64,000 bases of DNA from Ruminococcus_C sp963590855. Lineage in GTDB: Bacteria > Bacillota > Clostridia > Oscillospirales > Ruminococcaceae. Shown in pieces: positions 35,807-43,755 of this stretch (position 1 is the first letter of the stretch; each line of letters starts with the position of its first letter). The stretch is taken from NCBI GenBank assembly GCA_963590855.1, contig CAVAQT010000003.1:1-64000 (forward strand), given 5' to 3'. The notes under the pieces were generated by a model. The model saw only the letters and a list, made by a program, of their open reading frames with translations. It searched no databases and was not told where the DNA came from. The translations under genes and the position numbers were made by a program.

Positions 35807-36861
35807 TTTCTTTTCTCCTCACCACAGATCTGCCCTAGGCATTGCAGCAGATACTGATTTTCTTCCGGCAGACGAACTGCTGCCCGATAATAGGTCGCAT
35901 CCAGACCAGGATAATTGTCACAGTGCCGCAGCAGTATTCCATACGGCAATAACTGCTGATCCAGATCGGTGCAGTTTTCCGCCTGAAAGAACACATAGTT
36001 TGCACTGGGTTTCCACATCCGAAACCCTAGCTTTCCCAAGCCATCGTACAGTTTCCAACGCTCCTGCTCCAACAAATCCAGTGCCCGTCTCCGATAGACA
36101 GTATCGTTTAGTGCAGCGATCCCGGCAGCCTCTGCCAGTTGATTCACCGGCCACGACTGTCCGGTCAGCCGAATGGATTCGATACGCTTTGTATCTGCAC
36201 AGATTCCGTAGCCTAGGCGCAGCCCCGGAATGGCATACAGCTTCGTCAGAGAGCGCAGCACCAGGACATGAGGAAACTCTGCCAATCGCGGCAGCAGCGA
36301 GACGATCTCCGGGTCTTTTTCTGCCATATCACAAAAGCATTCATCCAACAGTACGAAGATCTGCTTTTCCGCTGCTATCCGCAAAATCTGCTCCAACAAT
36401 TCCGTTGAAATTCCCGTCCCGGTGGGGTTATTGGGATTGCACAGCACCAGAAAGTCATAGTCCCCATGTTTCAGTTCCGGCAGCAACTCTGCACTGACTC
36501 CATAGGGAAAAGGCATTTGCCACCGTGTGATACGGCATCCCACTTCCCGCAGTGCAGCTTCGTATTCGGTAAATGTAGGAACGGGCACGAGCGCATGCCG
36601 CGGCGCTGCTGCCCGAACTGTCCGGAAGATCACATCTGCACCGCCGTTTCCGCAGACGATCTGCGCCATGAGGAGCTTATGATACGCAGCAATTGTCTGC
36701 CGCAGCTTTTTCTGCTGTGGATCCGGATAGTGCACCAGATCATCCATTGCCGCTGCAATTGCAGTGCAAACCGTCTCCGGCATCCCCATGGGATTGATGT
36801 TGGCAGAAAAATCCAGCCATCTGCCGTTGCCTTGATAAATATTACCACCATGCTGCGGCAT
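35788..36861 (-). CDS. cobD: L-threonine-O-3-phosphate decarboxylase CobD
   Basis: This PLP enzyme makes (R)-1-aminopropan-2-ol O-phosphate, the linker that CbiB attaches to cobyric acid. The 357-residue protein is an aminotransferase class I fold beginning PQHGGNIYQGNGRWLDFSAN, with CNPNNPTGTG near 148 and the PLP lysine in LRSLTKLYAIPGLRLGYG near 215. The GG-N start and its place between cbiB and cbiP favour CobD over the related HisC. Its last 19 bases overlap cbiP. Confidence 0.92.
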   Translation of the reverse strand: MPQHGGNIYQGNGRWLDFSANINPMGMPETVCTAIAAAMDDLVHYPDPQQKKLRQTIAAYHKLLMAQIVCGNGGADVIFRTVRAAAPRHALVPVPTFTEYEAALREVGCRITRWQMPFPYGVSAELLPELKHGDYDFLVLCNPNNPTGTGISTELLEQILRIAAEKQIFVLLDECFCDMAEKDPEIVSLLPRLAEFPHVLVLRSLTKLYAIPGLRLGYGICADTKRIESIRLTGQSWPVNQLAEAAGIAALNDTVYRRRALDLLEQERWKLYDGLGKLGFRMWKPSANYVFFQAENCTDLDQQLLPYGILLRHCDNYPGLDATYYRAAVRLPEENQYLLQCLGQICGEEKRKWQQNH

Positions 36862-36915
36862 AGTGCCACCTCCTGTCTAAATGAAGAGCTTGCATGTGTT
36901 CAAATTGTGTTGCCT

Positions 36916-37887
36916 TCAATTGCCGCAAATCCAAAGAAATACCATCCGGATCACTCCAAACAGCAGCAGAGAAAGCCCCGATGTCGCCAACATCATGCCG
37001 TTGGTTCGGGAAATATCCTCTGGTTCTGCCGGACGAAGCGCCTCTCCGATAGTCGGCTTTTCCACCGTTTCCCCAAAATACACATGAGTTCCGCCCAACT
37101 GAATCTCCAATGCACCTGCCGCGGCTGATTCTGTCTGAGCGGAATTGGGAGAAAGGTGATTGTTCCGGTCACGGCAAAAAGTTCGCCAGGCGTTTTTTCC
37201 GTTTAAGCCCAGAATGCAGGCAGAAACTGTGAAAAGCAGACCGCAGACACGAGCCGGAAGCCAGTTTGCCGCATCATCCAGACGAGCAGAGGCTCTGCCG
37301 AAGTGCAGATACCGGGCATTCCGATAGCCCACCATGGAGTCCAGGGTGTTTACTGCCTTATAGCAAAACCCAAGAGGCACTCCGCCCAGCAGCAGATAAA
37401 GCAAAGGGGCTGTCACGCCGTCAGAAGTGTTTTCGGCAACTGTTTCCACACATGCCTTTATCACTTCTTCCGCGGTCAGCTGTGAGGTTTCACGGCCTAC
37501 CAGATAAGAAAGCCGCACTCTTGCACCCGGCAGATCTCCGGCAGCCAGAAGGCAGTAAACCTTTCGGCTTTCCCGTTCCAGACAGCGCGCCGCCAGGATC
37601 TGGTATGTCCAGAAGGTATGCAGCGCAAAACACAGCCAGAATGAAATACAGTATGCCAGAGCCAGAATCCCTAAAGACAGTGCAAAGCAGCCCGCAGGGA
37701 TACAAAACGCCAGGAGCATGCCGGCGCGGTGTTCTCCCTCCGGCGTTTGCGGAAATTTTCGGCGGAAAAATTTTTCCAGTCGAGAAATGCTTTTTCCAAT
37801 CAGCACCACCGGATGCGGCATCCAGTGCGGATCGCCCAGGCAGAGATCCAGCAAAAAGCCTAGGCAGACACTCAGCAGAAGCCACAT
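36916..37887 (-). CDS. cbiB: Adenosylcobinamide-phosphate synthase CbiB
   Basis: CbiB is a membrane enzyme joining adenosylcobyric acid to aminopropanol phosphate. The 323-residue protein has several hydrophobic segments, the N-terminal GFLLDLCLGDPHWMPHPVVLIG, the middle VETVAENTSDGVTAPLLYLLLGG and VNTLDSMVGYRNARY. These are the invariant motifs of the family. The ATG at 37887 is four bases after the preceding stop; the longer frame is rejected. Confidence 0.93.
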   Translation of the reverse strand: MWLLLSVCLGFLLDLCLGDPHWMPHPVVLIGKSISRLEKFFRRKFPQTPEGEHRAGMLLAFCIPAGCFALSLGILALAYCISFWLCFALHTFWTYQILAARCLERESRKVYCLLAAGDLPGARVRLSYLVGRETSQLTAEEVIKACVETVAENTSDGVTAPLLYLLLGGVPLGFCYKAVNTLDSMVGYRNARYLHFGRASARLDDAANWLPARVCGLLFTVSACILGLNGKNAWRTFCRDRNNHLSPNSAQTESAAAGALEIQLGGTHVYFGETVEKPTIGEALRPAEPEDISRTNGMMLATSGLSLLLFGVIRMVFLWICGN

Positions 37888-37891
37888 GGTT

Positions 37892-38278
37892 TCACGCTCC
37901 TTTGAGCACCATGCCGATGCCGCAGCAAACTCTTTCCACCGTTTCGGCATGTTCTGCGAGAAATGTGTTGAAACGCCCGATCGCTTCGCGCTGCTGCCGT
38001 TGTTCTGCTGTGATCGGGACAAGTCCGCAGCCCACCTCTTGTGTTATACAAACGGCATCATGCCACCGCTCTAGCCACGGGTGCACCGCCGTACAAGGTG
38101 ATTTTCCCTCTGCCAGCCAGAAAACCGCCAGTTGCTCCGCATGGAGGATCAGCCGCTGTCCCTGCCACTGTGCCAAAGGCTGCACCGCCGCATCAAAGCA
38201 GTCCGATTCGGTCAGATGGTATTTTTGCATGGCGTATGCAGTTCTGCCGTTGGCATAGCCGCCCAGAATCAGTTTCAT
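37892..38278 (-). CDS. Short CobU-like protein with degenerate P-loop
   Basis: The 128-residue protein resembles the C-terminal part of adenosylcobinamide kinase/guanylyltransferase. ITQEVGCGLVPITAEQRQQR near 77 and GRFNTFLAEHAETVERVCCG match the CobU pattern N-E-V-G-x-G-I-V-P. The N-terminal P-loop, however, reads GGYANGRTA, with Arg in place of the ATP-binding Lys. The R-I-x-x-H segment that carries the guanylylated His is missing. A complete cobU lies two genes upstream. The protein may be a non-catalytic partner, a specialised transferase half, or a decaying copy; the intact frame and ATGA coupling to cobS argue against simple decay. Confidence 0.75.
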   Translation of the reverse strand: MKLILGGYANGRTAYAMQKYHLTESDCFDAAVQPLAQWQGQRLILHAEQLAVFWLAEGKSPCTAVHPWLERWHDAVCITQEVGCGLVPITAEQRQQREAIGRFNTFLAEHAETVERVCCGIGMVLKGA

Positions 38279-39054
38279 GCCAGAACACCTCCCAACAGCG
38301 CCGCCCCCAACACATACGCGGTTTCGCACAGCACCAGAAAAAAGCCTGCCAGATCGCCGGTAATGCCGCCGAACTGCTTTTTTGCCATATGGGAACAGCC
38401 GTAAAAAACGATCAGCGAGATCCAGGCTAAAGCGACCGCCAGCCAGCCCCAGAACCAAACCAGAAGCAATCCTATGATGCCGTATATTATCACAAGCAGT
38501 ACCCGGACATGTTTTCCTGCGCTCTCTCCAAAGGTTTTCACCAGAGAACTGGAGGGAGCAATCGGCAGCGTGGTAACTGCGATTCCGCTGAGACACCGGG
38601 ACATGACAAAGCCTCCGGTCAGCAGCCAGATAACACTTTTCCCCTGCGTCTGATACAGCTGTACATATGCTCCGAAGCAGATCAGCAGTACCAGTATTAC
38701 GCTGAACACGGCAAAAGGACCGCAGTTCGGGTCTTTCAGAATGCGCAGTTTTTCCTCCTGCGGTCTCCTGGAATAAAGCGCATCTGCTGTGTCACAAAAG
38801 CCATCCAGGTGAATGCCGCCGGTAACCAACACGCCGGTAAGTACCGCCAGTGTGCCAAACAGGACGCTTCCCACATGGAGTAAACCGCACACCGTCCAGA
38901 CAACCCAGAGCCCTGTGCCGCAGAGCAGCCCGACCAGCGGAAAGAATACCATTGCATTCCGCAGGTTCTTTTCTGTCCAGTTCAAACATTTCACCGGAAG
39001 TGCACTATACATGGAAATCGCAATCAGCATTGATTCCAGCCATGATTTTATCAT
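38275..39054 (-). CDS. cobS: Adenosylcobinamide-GDP ribazoletransferase CobS
   Basis: CobS is the membrane-bound cobalamin synthase that joins adenosylcobinamide-GDP with alpha-ribazole or its phosphate. The 259-residue protein has about six membrane segments. The key motif GGIHLDGFCDTADAL near 77 supplies Asp residues for Mg2+, followed by RILKDPNCGPFAV. The ATG at 39054 follows GGAGAAAC and lies 50 bases inside the end of cobU, an unusually long overlap. Confidence 0.92.
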   Translation of the reverse strand: MIKSWLESMLIAISMYSALPVKCLNWTEKNLRNAMVFFPLVGLLCGTGLWVVWTVCGLLHVGSVLFGTLAVLTGVLVTGGIHLDGFCDTADALYSRRPQEEKLRILKDPNCGPFAVFSVILVLLICFGAYVQLYQTQGKSVIWLLTGGFVMSRCLSGIAVTTLPIAPSSSLVKTFGESAGKHVRVLLVIIYGIIGLLLVWFWGWLAVALAWISLIVFYGCSHMAKKQFGGITGDLAGFFLVLCETAYVLGAALLGGVLA

Positions 39055-39577
39055 ATTGTGTTTCTCCTTTCCAGAGCACCGGCATTCCGGCACAGCACTC
39101 GATCACCACATCCGCCTGTGCAGCAATAGCGCAGTTGAGTTTTCCCAGGTTTTGCAGATACTGCTGCATAGAGCGATCCGGCGGCGTGCCATCTGAAAAC
39201 ACCTCGTTGGTCACGATGACCAGATGCTGTGTATTTTGGCGCAGCACACCGATCCCCTCCCAAATCGTCTGTACGGGATCGCCGCCGCTGCCGCCAAACT
39301 GTTCATTTGCGACCAGATTGCTAAGGCATTCCAGCAGCGCAGTTCCGCCCGGTTTTAACGCTGCCGCCGCTTCTGCCAGACGGGATGGCGCTTCGATCGT
39401 TTGAAAGCCTTTTCCGGCGCGCTGCTGCCGATGCCGCGCGATTCTCGCTTTGCACTCCGCATCCCATACCTGCATCGTGGCAATGTAGAGAAACGGTTCT
39501 TGCTTCAGCGCCATGCTGATCTGTTCCGCCAGTTGAGACTTGCCGCTGCCGCTGCCGCCTGTGACCAGGATCAGCAT
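39005..39577 (-). CDS. cobU: Adenosylcobinamide kinase/adenosylcobinamide-phosphate guanylyltransferase CobU
   Basis: CobU phosphorylates adenosylcobinamide and activates it with GTP. The 190-residue protein has the P-loop VTGGSGSGKSQLAE at 5-18 and ARIARHRQQRAG near 50, whose His is the guanylylation site in known CobU. The later motif reads VTNEVFSDGTPPDRS where most CobU have N-E-V-G-x-G-I-V-P. That motif is well kept in the short paralogue two genes downstream. The ATG at 39577 follows AAAGGAG and overlaps the cbiA stop. Confidence 0.92.
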   Translation of the reverse strand: MLILVTGGSGSGKSQLAEQISMALKQEPFLYIATMQVWDAECKARIARHRQQRAGKGFQTIEAPSRLAEAAAALKPGGTALLECLSNLVANEQFGGSGGDPVQTIWEGIGVLRQNTQHLVIVTNEVFSDGTPPDRSMQQYLQNLGKLNCAIAAQADVVIECCAGMPVLWKGETQYDKIMAGINADCDFHV

Positions 39578-40941
39578 GATATCCGCTCCTTTCGGTATGC
39601 CTGACACTGCGCCGCAAAGTTGGACGGCACTTCCGGATTGGACGGAAAATACAAATGCGGAAATCCGGCGGTGATCCGTCCGACAGACTGCACTGCTTCC
39701 CAGCATTTTCCGCCGGGACGCTGCACCAAAAAGGCGCTGCCATTTTCTGTACTGTCCGCATAGTGAAATTCGTGGGCACGGATGGTTGTGCCTGCACGTC
39801 CCAGGATCGTGTCTGTCTGTGCGGTCAGCGTCACATAGCCAAAACGGCACAGCCGCTTTCTCAAACGAGAAGTCCCTGGCAAAAGTCCTGCCAAGGGATA
39901 ACAAGCACCGTCTGTCCCCGTCATCGACTCCTGCAAATACAAGAAGCCGCCGCACTCACCCCAGATCGGGATGCCATTTTTTGCAAGCCGACGGAGAGAC
40001 TGCAAAAAGGAAGCATTTCCGCTCAGCTGCGGCAAATACAACTCCGGATAGCCGCCGCAGAAATACAAACCATCCAGTTCCTCCGGGAGCGCATTATCTT
40101 CCATCGGAGAAAAATACACCAGTTCTGCGCCGCACCGCTCCAGAAGCTCCAGATTTTCTGCATAGGTAAAGCAAAATGCCTTATCTCGCGCCACGCCCAA
40201 CCGAAAAGATGCATCGATCTTTTTCGGCTTTGGCAGTTCCGGGAGGGGCGGTGCGTTTTGTGCCAACGTCAGAAGCTGCTCTAGTTGTATGGTCTCCGCC
40301 GCAGTCTTTCCCAAGAGCCGGATCTTTTCGTCCAAGTCTGCCACTTCTCCGGCAGTCATAAGTCCCAGATGGCGGCTTTCCAACTGGACTTCCGGCAATT
40401 CTGGCAAATACCCCAGTACCGGCAGACCCGTTTCACGTTCCAACAAGTCTTTATAATAGGAATACATTCCGCTGCGGACACGATTCAACAGGATACCGCA
40501 GATGGGATTTGGCATGCGAAATGTCTGAAAGCCGCGGCAGACCGCAGCTGCGGAACAACCCATTCCCTGGGGAGAAAGCACCAACAGCGTAGGCGTTTGG
40601 AGCCAGTCTGATACAGTATAGGCGCTTGCCTCCGAGGTGCTCTGTATGCCGTCGTAGTAACCCATTGCGCCCTCCAGGATCGTGCAGTCCGCATCTGCAC
40701 TGACACGAGCAACCAATTTTGTCATAGCATCCTGCGTCAGAAAAAACGGGTCTGCGTGATATGTCTGCCGCCCGGTAATATGGCTGTGAAACATGGGATC
40801 GATATAGTCCGGCCCGCATTTCAGGCTCTGGACGCAAAGGCCGCGGTCGCAAAGTGCTGCAAGAAGTGCCGCGGTAACTGTTGTCTTTCCGGCACCGCTG
40901 CCGGCTGCACTGATCAGCAGCCGCGGAATCGCTCTCTGCAT
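39571..40941 (-). CDS. cbiA: Cobyrinic acid a,c-diamide synthase CbiA
   Basis: CbiA amidates the a and c side chains of cobyrinic acid using glutamine and ATP. The 456-residue protein has the N-terminal P-loop AAGSGAGKTTVTAALLAAL, SLKCGPDYIDPMFH near 39 and a C-terminal glutaminase with Cys in IPIWGECGGFLYLQE near 333. It is the first gene of operon 1, with a promoter about 45 bases upstream. No riboswitch fits in the short leader. Confidence 0.95.
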   Translation of the reverse strand: MQRAIPRLLISAAGSGAGKTTVTAALLAALCDRGLCVQSLKCGPDYIDPMFHSHITGRQTYHADPFFLTQDAMTKLVARVSADADCTILEGAMGYYDGIQSTSEASAYTVSDWLQTPTLLVLSPQGMGCSAAAVCRGFQTFRMPNPICGILLNRVRSGMYSYYKDLLERETGLPVLGYLPELPEVQLESRHLGLMTAGEVADLDEKIRLLGKTAAETIQLEQLLTLAQNAPPLPELPKPKKIDASFRLGVARDKAFCFTYAENLELLERCGAELVYFSPMEDNALPEELDGLYFCGGYPELYLPQLSGNASFLQSLRRLAKNGIPIWGECGGFLYLQESMTGTDGACYPLAGLLPGTSRLRKRLCRFGYVTLTAQTDTILGRAGTTIRAHEFHYADSTENGSAFLVQRPGGKCWEAVQSVGRITAGFPHLYFPSNPEVPSNFAAQCQAYRKERISC

Positions 40942-40985
40942 CTGAAAAACTCCTTTCTCAAAAGTGAAACCAGATTTCTAAACAT

Positions 40986-41014
40986 AGTATATCACAATTC
41001 CGAGTTTTTTTCAA
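40986..41014 (-). promoter_or_regulatory. Promoter of cobalamin operon 1
   Basis: On the minus strand, TTGAAA and TATACT are separated by 17 bases. The leader to cbiA is about 40 bases, too short for a B12 aptamer. Confidence 0.75.
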
Positions 41015-41068
41015 GGTGAACTGTGCAAAGATGTGCGGTGCTTTCTGAAATTTGTTTTTCCGGCCACC

Positions 41069-41097
41069 TTGACAAGCAGATATTTTTACGATATAAT
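41069..41097 (+). promoter_or_regulatory. Consensus promoter of the MATE-araC operon
   Basis: TTGACA and TATAAT, both perfect, are separated by 17 bases. The transcript would have a leader of about 235 bases before the MATE start. Such a strong promoter suggests tight repression from the repeats that follow. Confidence 0.8.
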
Positions 41098-41206
41098 CAA
41101 AACGATATCAAAATCGTACAATTTGTGCACGATTTTGGAATCGATATCACATATTCTGCAAAGCATTTTTCTTCCCCTACAGATTTGTACGATTGTTATA
41201 ACGATT
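41088..41206. promoter_or_regulatory. Cluster of ACGAT repeats, candidate operator
   Basis: ACGATAT or its variants occur at 41088, 41102 and 41141, AAATCGT at 41111, and ACGATT at 41129, 41189 and 41201. Part forms an inverted repeat, AAAATCGT-N11-ACGATTTT, flanked by CGATATC on both sides. The cluster starts in the -10 box and lies in the leader of the MATE gene, a natural place for control by the AraC-type protein encoded downstream. The rest of the 400-base gap between cbiA and the MATE gene shows nothing else. Confidence 0.5.
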
Positions 41207-41340
41207 CGGCTGAATGTTATAGAAATCGGGTTTTCTTTGTCTTATAATATCATTCGAAATCGGAGAACAGCATGTCATATGCAAAGCTGTCAACCGAACA
41301 TTTTTGTGTAAATACACTCTGGATAAAGGAGATTGATTTT

Positions 41341-42735
41341 ATGACAGCGCAGAACAATCGTGCAGAATTTCGCAAAAAGCTGATGCACCTCATGATTCCC
41401 ATTTCCCTGCAGCAGTTGATGATGGCACTTGTCAACGCCTCAGACGCGTTTATGCTGGGATTTGTCAGCCAGGACGCTTTGTCGGCTGTTTCTCTGGCGG
41501 GACAGATACAGTTTGTATACTCCCTGTTTTTGTTTGCGATCACGGCAGGCGTCTCCATTTTTGCCGCACAATACTGGGGCATCCGAAACCAAAAGGCGGT
41601 AGAAAAAACACTGGGCATCGGTCTGGCATTTTCCGTACTGCTGTCTCTTCCGTTTACCATCGGGGCAACCTTTTTCCCGGAACTGCTGATGCGCGCATTT
41701 GCATCTGATCCGGTACTGATCGCAGATGGTGTAGAATATCTCCGGGTTGTGGGCATCTCTTACCTGCTGCTGAGTGTTTCGCAGATTTACCTCTGCATCC
41801 TAAAGAACTGCGGAAATGCCGTACTGAGTGCGGTAATCAGCTCCGTGTCCGTTGTCATCAACATCATTTTGAACGCATGTTTTATTTTCGGCATCGGCTT
41901 CTTCCCGGAGATGGGCATTGCCGGCGCTGCGATTGCAACGGTAATCGCAAAGGTCATTGAATTGGCGTGGGCACTTCTGGTCATGCTGAAAAAAGACAGC
42001 ATCAAGATCCGGCTGAAATGGGCGTTCCACCCGGACAAGGTACTGCTCCGCGACTTCTGGAAATACACCGCACCGATCCTGGGCGATGAGCTGATGTGGG
42101 GACTGGGCTTCACCATGTACTCCGTAATTATGGGACACATGGGCAGTGATGCTGCTGCGGCAAACTCCATTGCGAACATTGTGAAGAACCTGGTTATCTG
42201 CTTCTGCACCGGTATCGCTACGGCAAGCGGCATTATGGTCGGCAGCCTTCTGGGACAGGGCGAACTGGAAAAAGCAAAGGAATACGGCAGAAAGCTCTCC
42301 AAGACTTCGATTTTCGCAGGCATGATCGCCGGTGTGATTATTCTGGGTGTCATTCCCTTTACGCCGCTGTTTTCCACGCTGACCGACACCGCAAAAGAAT
42401 ATCTCCGTGTTATGCTGGTGGTTTGCTCCTACTATGTTGTGGGTAAATCCATTAATATGACAGTGATCTCCGGCATCTTTGCCGCAGGCGGTGACTCCAA
42501 ATTCGGCTTTATCTGTGACGGTATCACAATGTGGTGCGTCACCGTTCCCATCGGTCTGATCGCAGCATTTGTGCTGAAGCTTCCGGTGCTGACAGTATAC
42601 ATTCTGATTAACGTAGATGAGATCATCAAGCTCCCGGCAGTGCTGAAAAACTATCGCAAATACCGCTGGGTCAAGAATCTGACCAGACAGGAACAACCCA
42701 TAGAAACCGAAACACTGGCACAGGCAGCCGCTTAA
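41341..42735 (+). CDS. MATE family multidrug/organic cation antiporter
   Basis: The 464-residue inner-membrane protein has about twelve hydrophobic segments in two MatE repeats. The first begins LMIPISLQQLMMALVNASDAFMLG and the second YTAPILGDELMWGLGFTMYS near 240. Such proteins export drugs or metabolites using Na+ or H+ gradients. The ATG at 41341 follows AAAGGAG; the frame is open further upstream but lacks a ribosome site there. An AraC regulator follows after 18 bases and is surely cotranscribed. The substrate is unknown. Confidence 0.9.
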   Translation: MTAQNNRAEFRKKLMHLMIPISLQQLMMALVNASDAFMLGFVSQDALSAVSLAGQIQFVYSLFLFAITAGVSIFAAQYWGIRNQKAVEKTLGIGLAFSVLLSLPFTIGATFFPELLMRAFASDPVLIADGVEYLRVVGISYLLLSVSQIYLCILKNCGNAVLSAVISSVSVVINIILNACFIFGIGFFPEMGIAGAAIATVIAKVIELAWALLVMLKKDSIKIRLKWAFHPDKVLLRDFWKYTAPILGDELMWGLGFTMYSVIMGHMGSDAAAANSIANIVKNLVICFCTGIATASGIMVGSLLGQGELEKAKEYGRKLSKTSIFAGMIAGVIILGVIPFTPLFSTLTDTAKEYLRVMLVVCSYYVVGKSINMTVISGIFAAGGDSKFGFICDGITMWCVTVPIGLIAAFVLKLPVLTVYILINVDEIIKLPAVLKNYRKYRWVKNLTRQEQPIETETLAQAAA

Positions 42736-42753
42736 GAACCGAAGGAGTCTTTC

Positions 42754-43641
42754 ATGTATAATGCACTGGAACTGACCGACAACAAATCCGAGATCATCCA
42801 ATATAATGTTCCGAATCTGCCCATCAAAGCCTCTCACTTTTCCCAGGAGGATTATCCCTCTCTCTCCATTGTAAACCATTGGCACACAGAGTTTGAGTTT
42901 ATCCATGTAAAAAATGCACCCATGTGGTACAGCGTCAACGGAGAACAGTGCAAGCTGCTGCCGGGGCAGATGATCTTCGTCAATTCCGGACAGATGCACT
43001 ATGGCTTCTGGGAAAAATCCAGCAAGTGGGTGTATGACTGCGTGCTGTTTCCGCCGTCTCTTGCTACCAATCCCACAACCAAGGAATTGTTGGACGACGT
43101 GATCCACCATGCACCGCCCTACCTCATTCTTCATCCGGAGATTGCCGCAGAAAAGGCAGTCATCACACAAGTATCGGAGATGTTCCAGTGTGCCACAGCA
43201 CAGCAGAGCGGCTATCCGCTGCAATTGTTCGGCTGTATTTTCCGCATTTGCTACTCCCTGTGGAATCTGATCCAGAACAACGCAGAACCGTGGGAACCCA
43301 ATGACAGCAAGCGTCTGGAAGCCATGCATAAAATGGTAGGCTTTATCCAGCAAAAATACAGCAGCAAAATCGCATTGCAGGACATCGCCGCAGCCGGTTA
43401 TGTCTGCCGCAGTAGCTGCTGCTCCATCTTCAAAGAGTATCTGAACCAGACACCAAATGCCTATTTGACAGAATACCGCATCTCCAAAAGCGTGGAGCTT
43501 TTGGCAAACCCGGATCTCAGTGTTACAGAGATCGCCATGCAGTGCGGTTTCAGCGGCTCCAGTTATTTTACAGAAACATTCCGCAAGGCAATCGGCTGTA
43601 CCCCGTCGGATTATCGGCTGCGAAAGCAGCAGCGGCGGTAA
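42754..43641 (+). CDS. AraC family transcriptional regulator
   Basis: The 295-residue protein has an N-terminal cupin-like ligand domain (WHTEFEFIHV near 43 and GQMIFVNSGQMHY near 72). A C-terminal double helix-turn-helix spans about 190-290 (IALQDIAAAGYVCRSSCC, then LSVTEIAMQCGFSGSSYFTETFRKAIGCTP). The helical pattern is complete. It is cotranscribed with the MATE gene and probably controls it in response to the exported molecule. Confidence 0.9.
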   Translation: MYNALELTDNKSEIIQYNVPNLPIKASHFSQEDYPSLSIVNHWHTEFEFIHVKNAPMWYSVNGEQCKLLPGQMIFVNSGQMHYGFWEKSSKWVYDCVLFPPSLATNPTTKELLDDVIHHAPPYLILHPEIAAEKAVITQVSEMFQCATAQQSGYPLQLFGCIFRICYSLWNLIQNNAEPWEPNDSKRLEAMHKMVGFIQQKYSSKIALQDIAAAGYVCRSSCCSIFKEYLNQTPNAYLTEYRISKSVELLANPDLSVTEIAMQCGFSGSSYFTETFRKAIGCTPSDYRLRKQQRR

Positions 43642-43682
43642 GCAGGCAACCAGAAAGTTACAATCCCGCTTTTATAGAACAA

Positions 43683-43725
43683 AAGGAAATTCCCCGAAGG
43701 CAGCCTTCGGGGAATTTCCTTTTTT
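43683..43725. terminator. Bidirectional terminator
   Basis: The 17-base arms around GGAAATTCCCCGAAGG and CCTTCGGGGAATTTCC have a three-base loop and flanking A and T runs. It ends araC (plus) and the ABC permease operon (minus). Confidence 0.9.
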
Positions 43726-43755
43726 GGAGCATGCAATCCAAGTCGCAATGCCGCC

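Noticed and set aside
38276..38596. Longer N-terminus of the short CobU-like protein that would restore a full-length enzyme
   Set aside because: The extension lies in another frame of cobS, is Arg-rich and lacks a P-loop, so the short form is the real product.
39578..39955. 126-residue N-terminal extension of CobU
   Set aside because: It lies within cbiA in another frame, has no similarity to CobU, and an AAAGGAG site precedes the internal ATG at 39577.
41243..41248. TATAAT as a second MATE promoter
   Set aside because: No acceptable -35 lies 16-18 bases upstream; the promoter at 41069 is far better.
41800..43353. 517-codon minus-strand open frame across the MATE and araC genes
   Set aside because: It runs across two well-supported plus-strand genes, has abnormal composition and no ribosome site.
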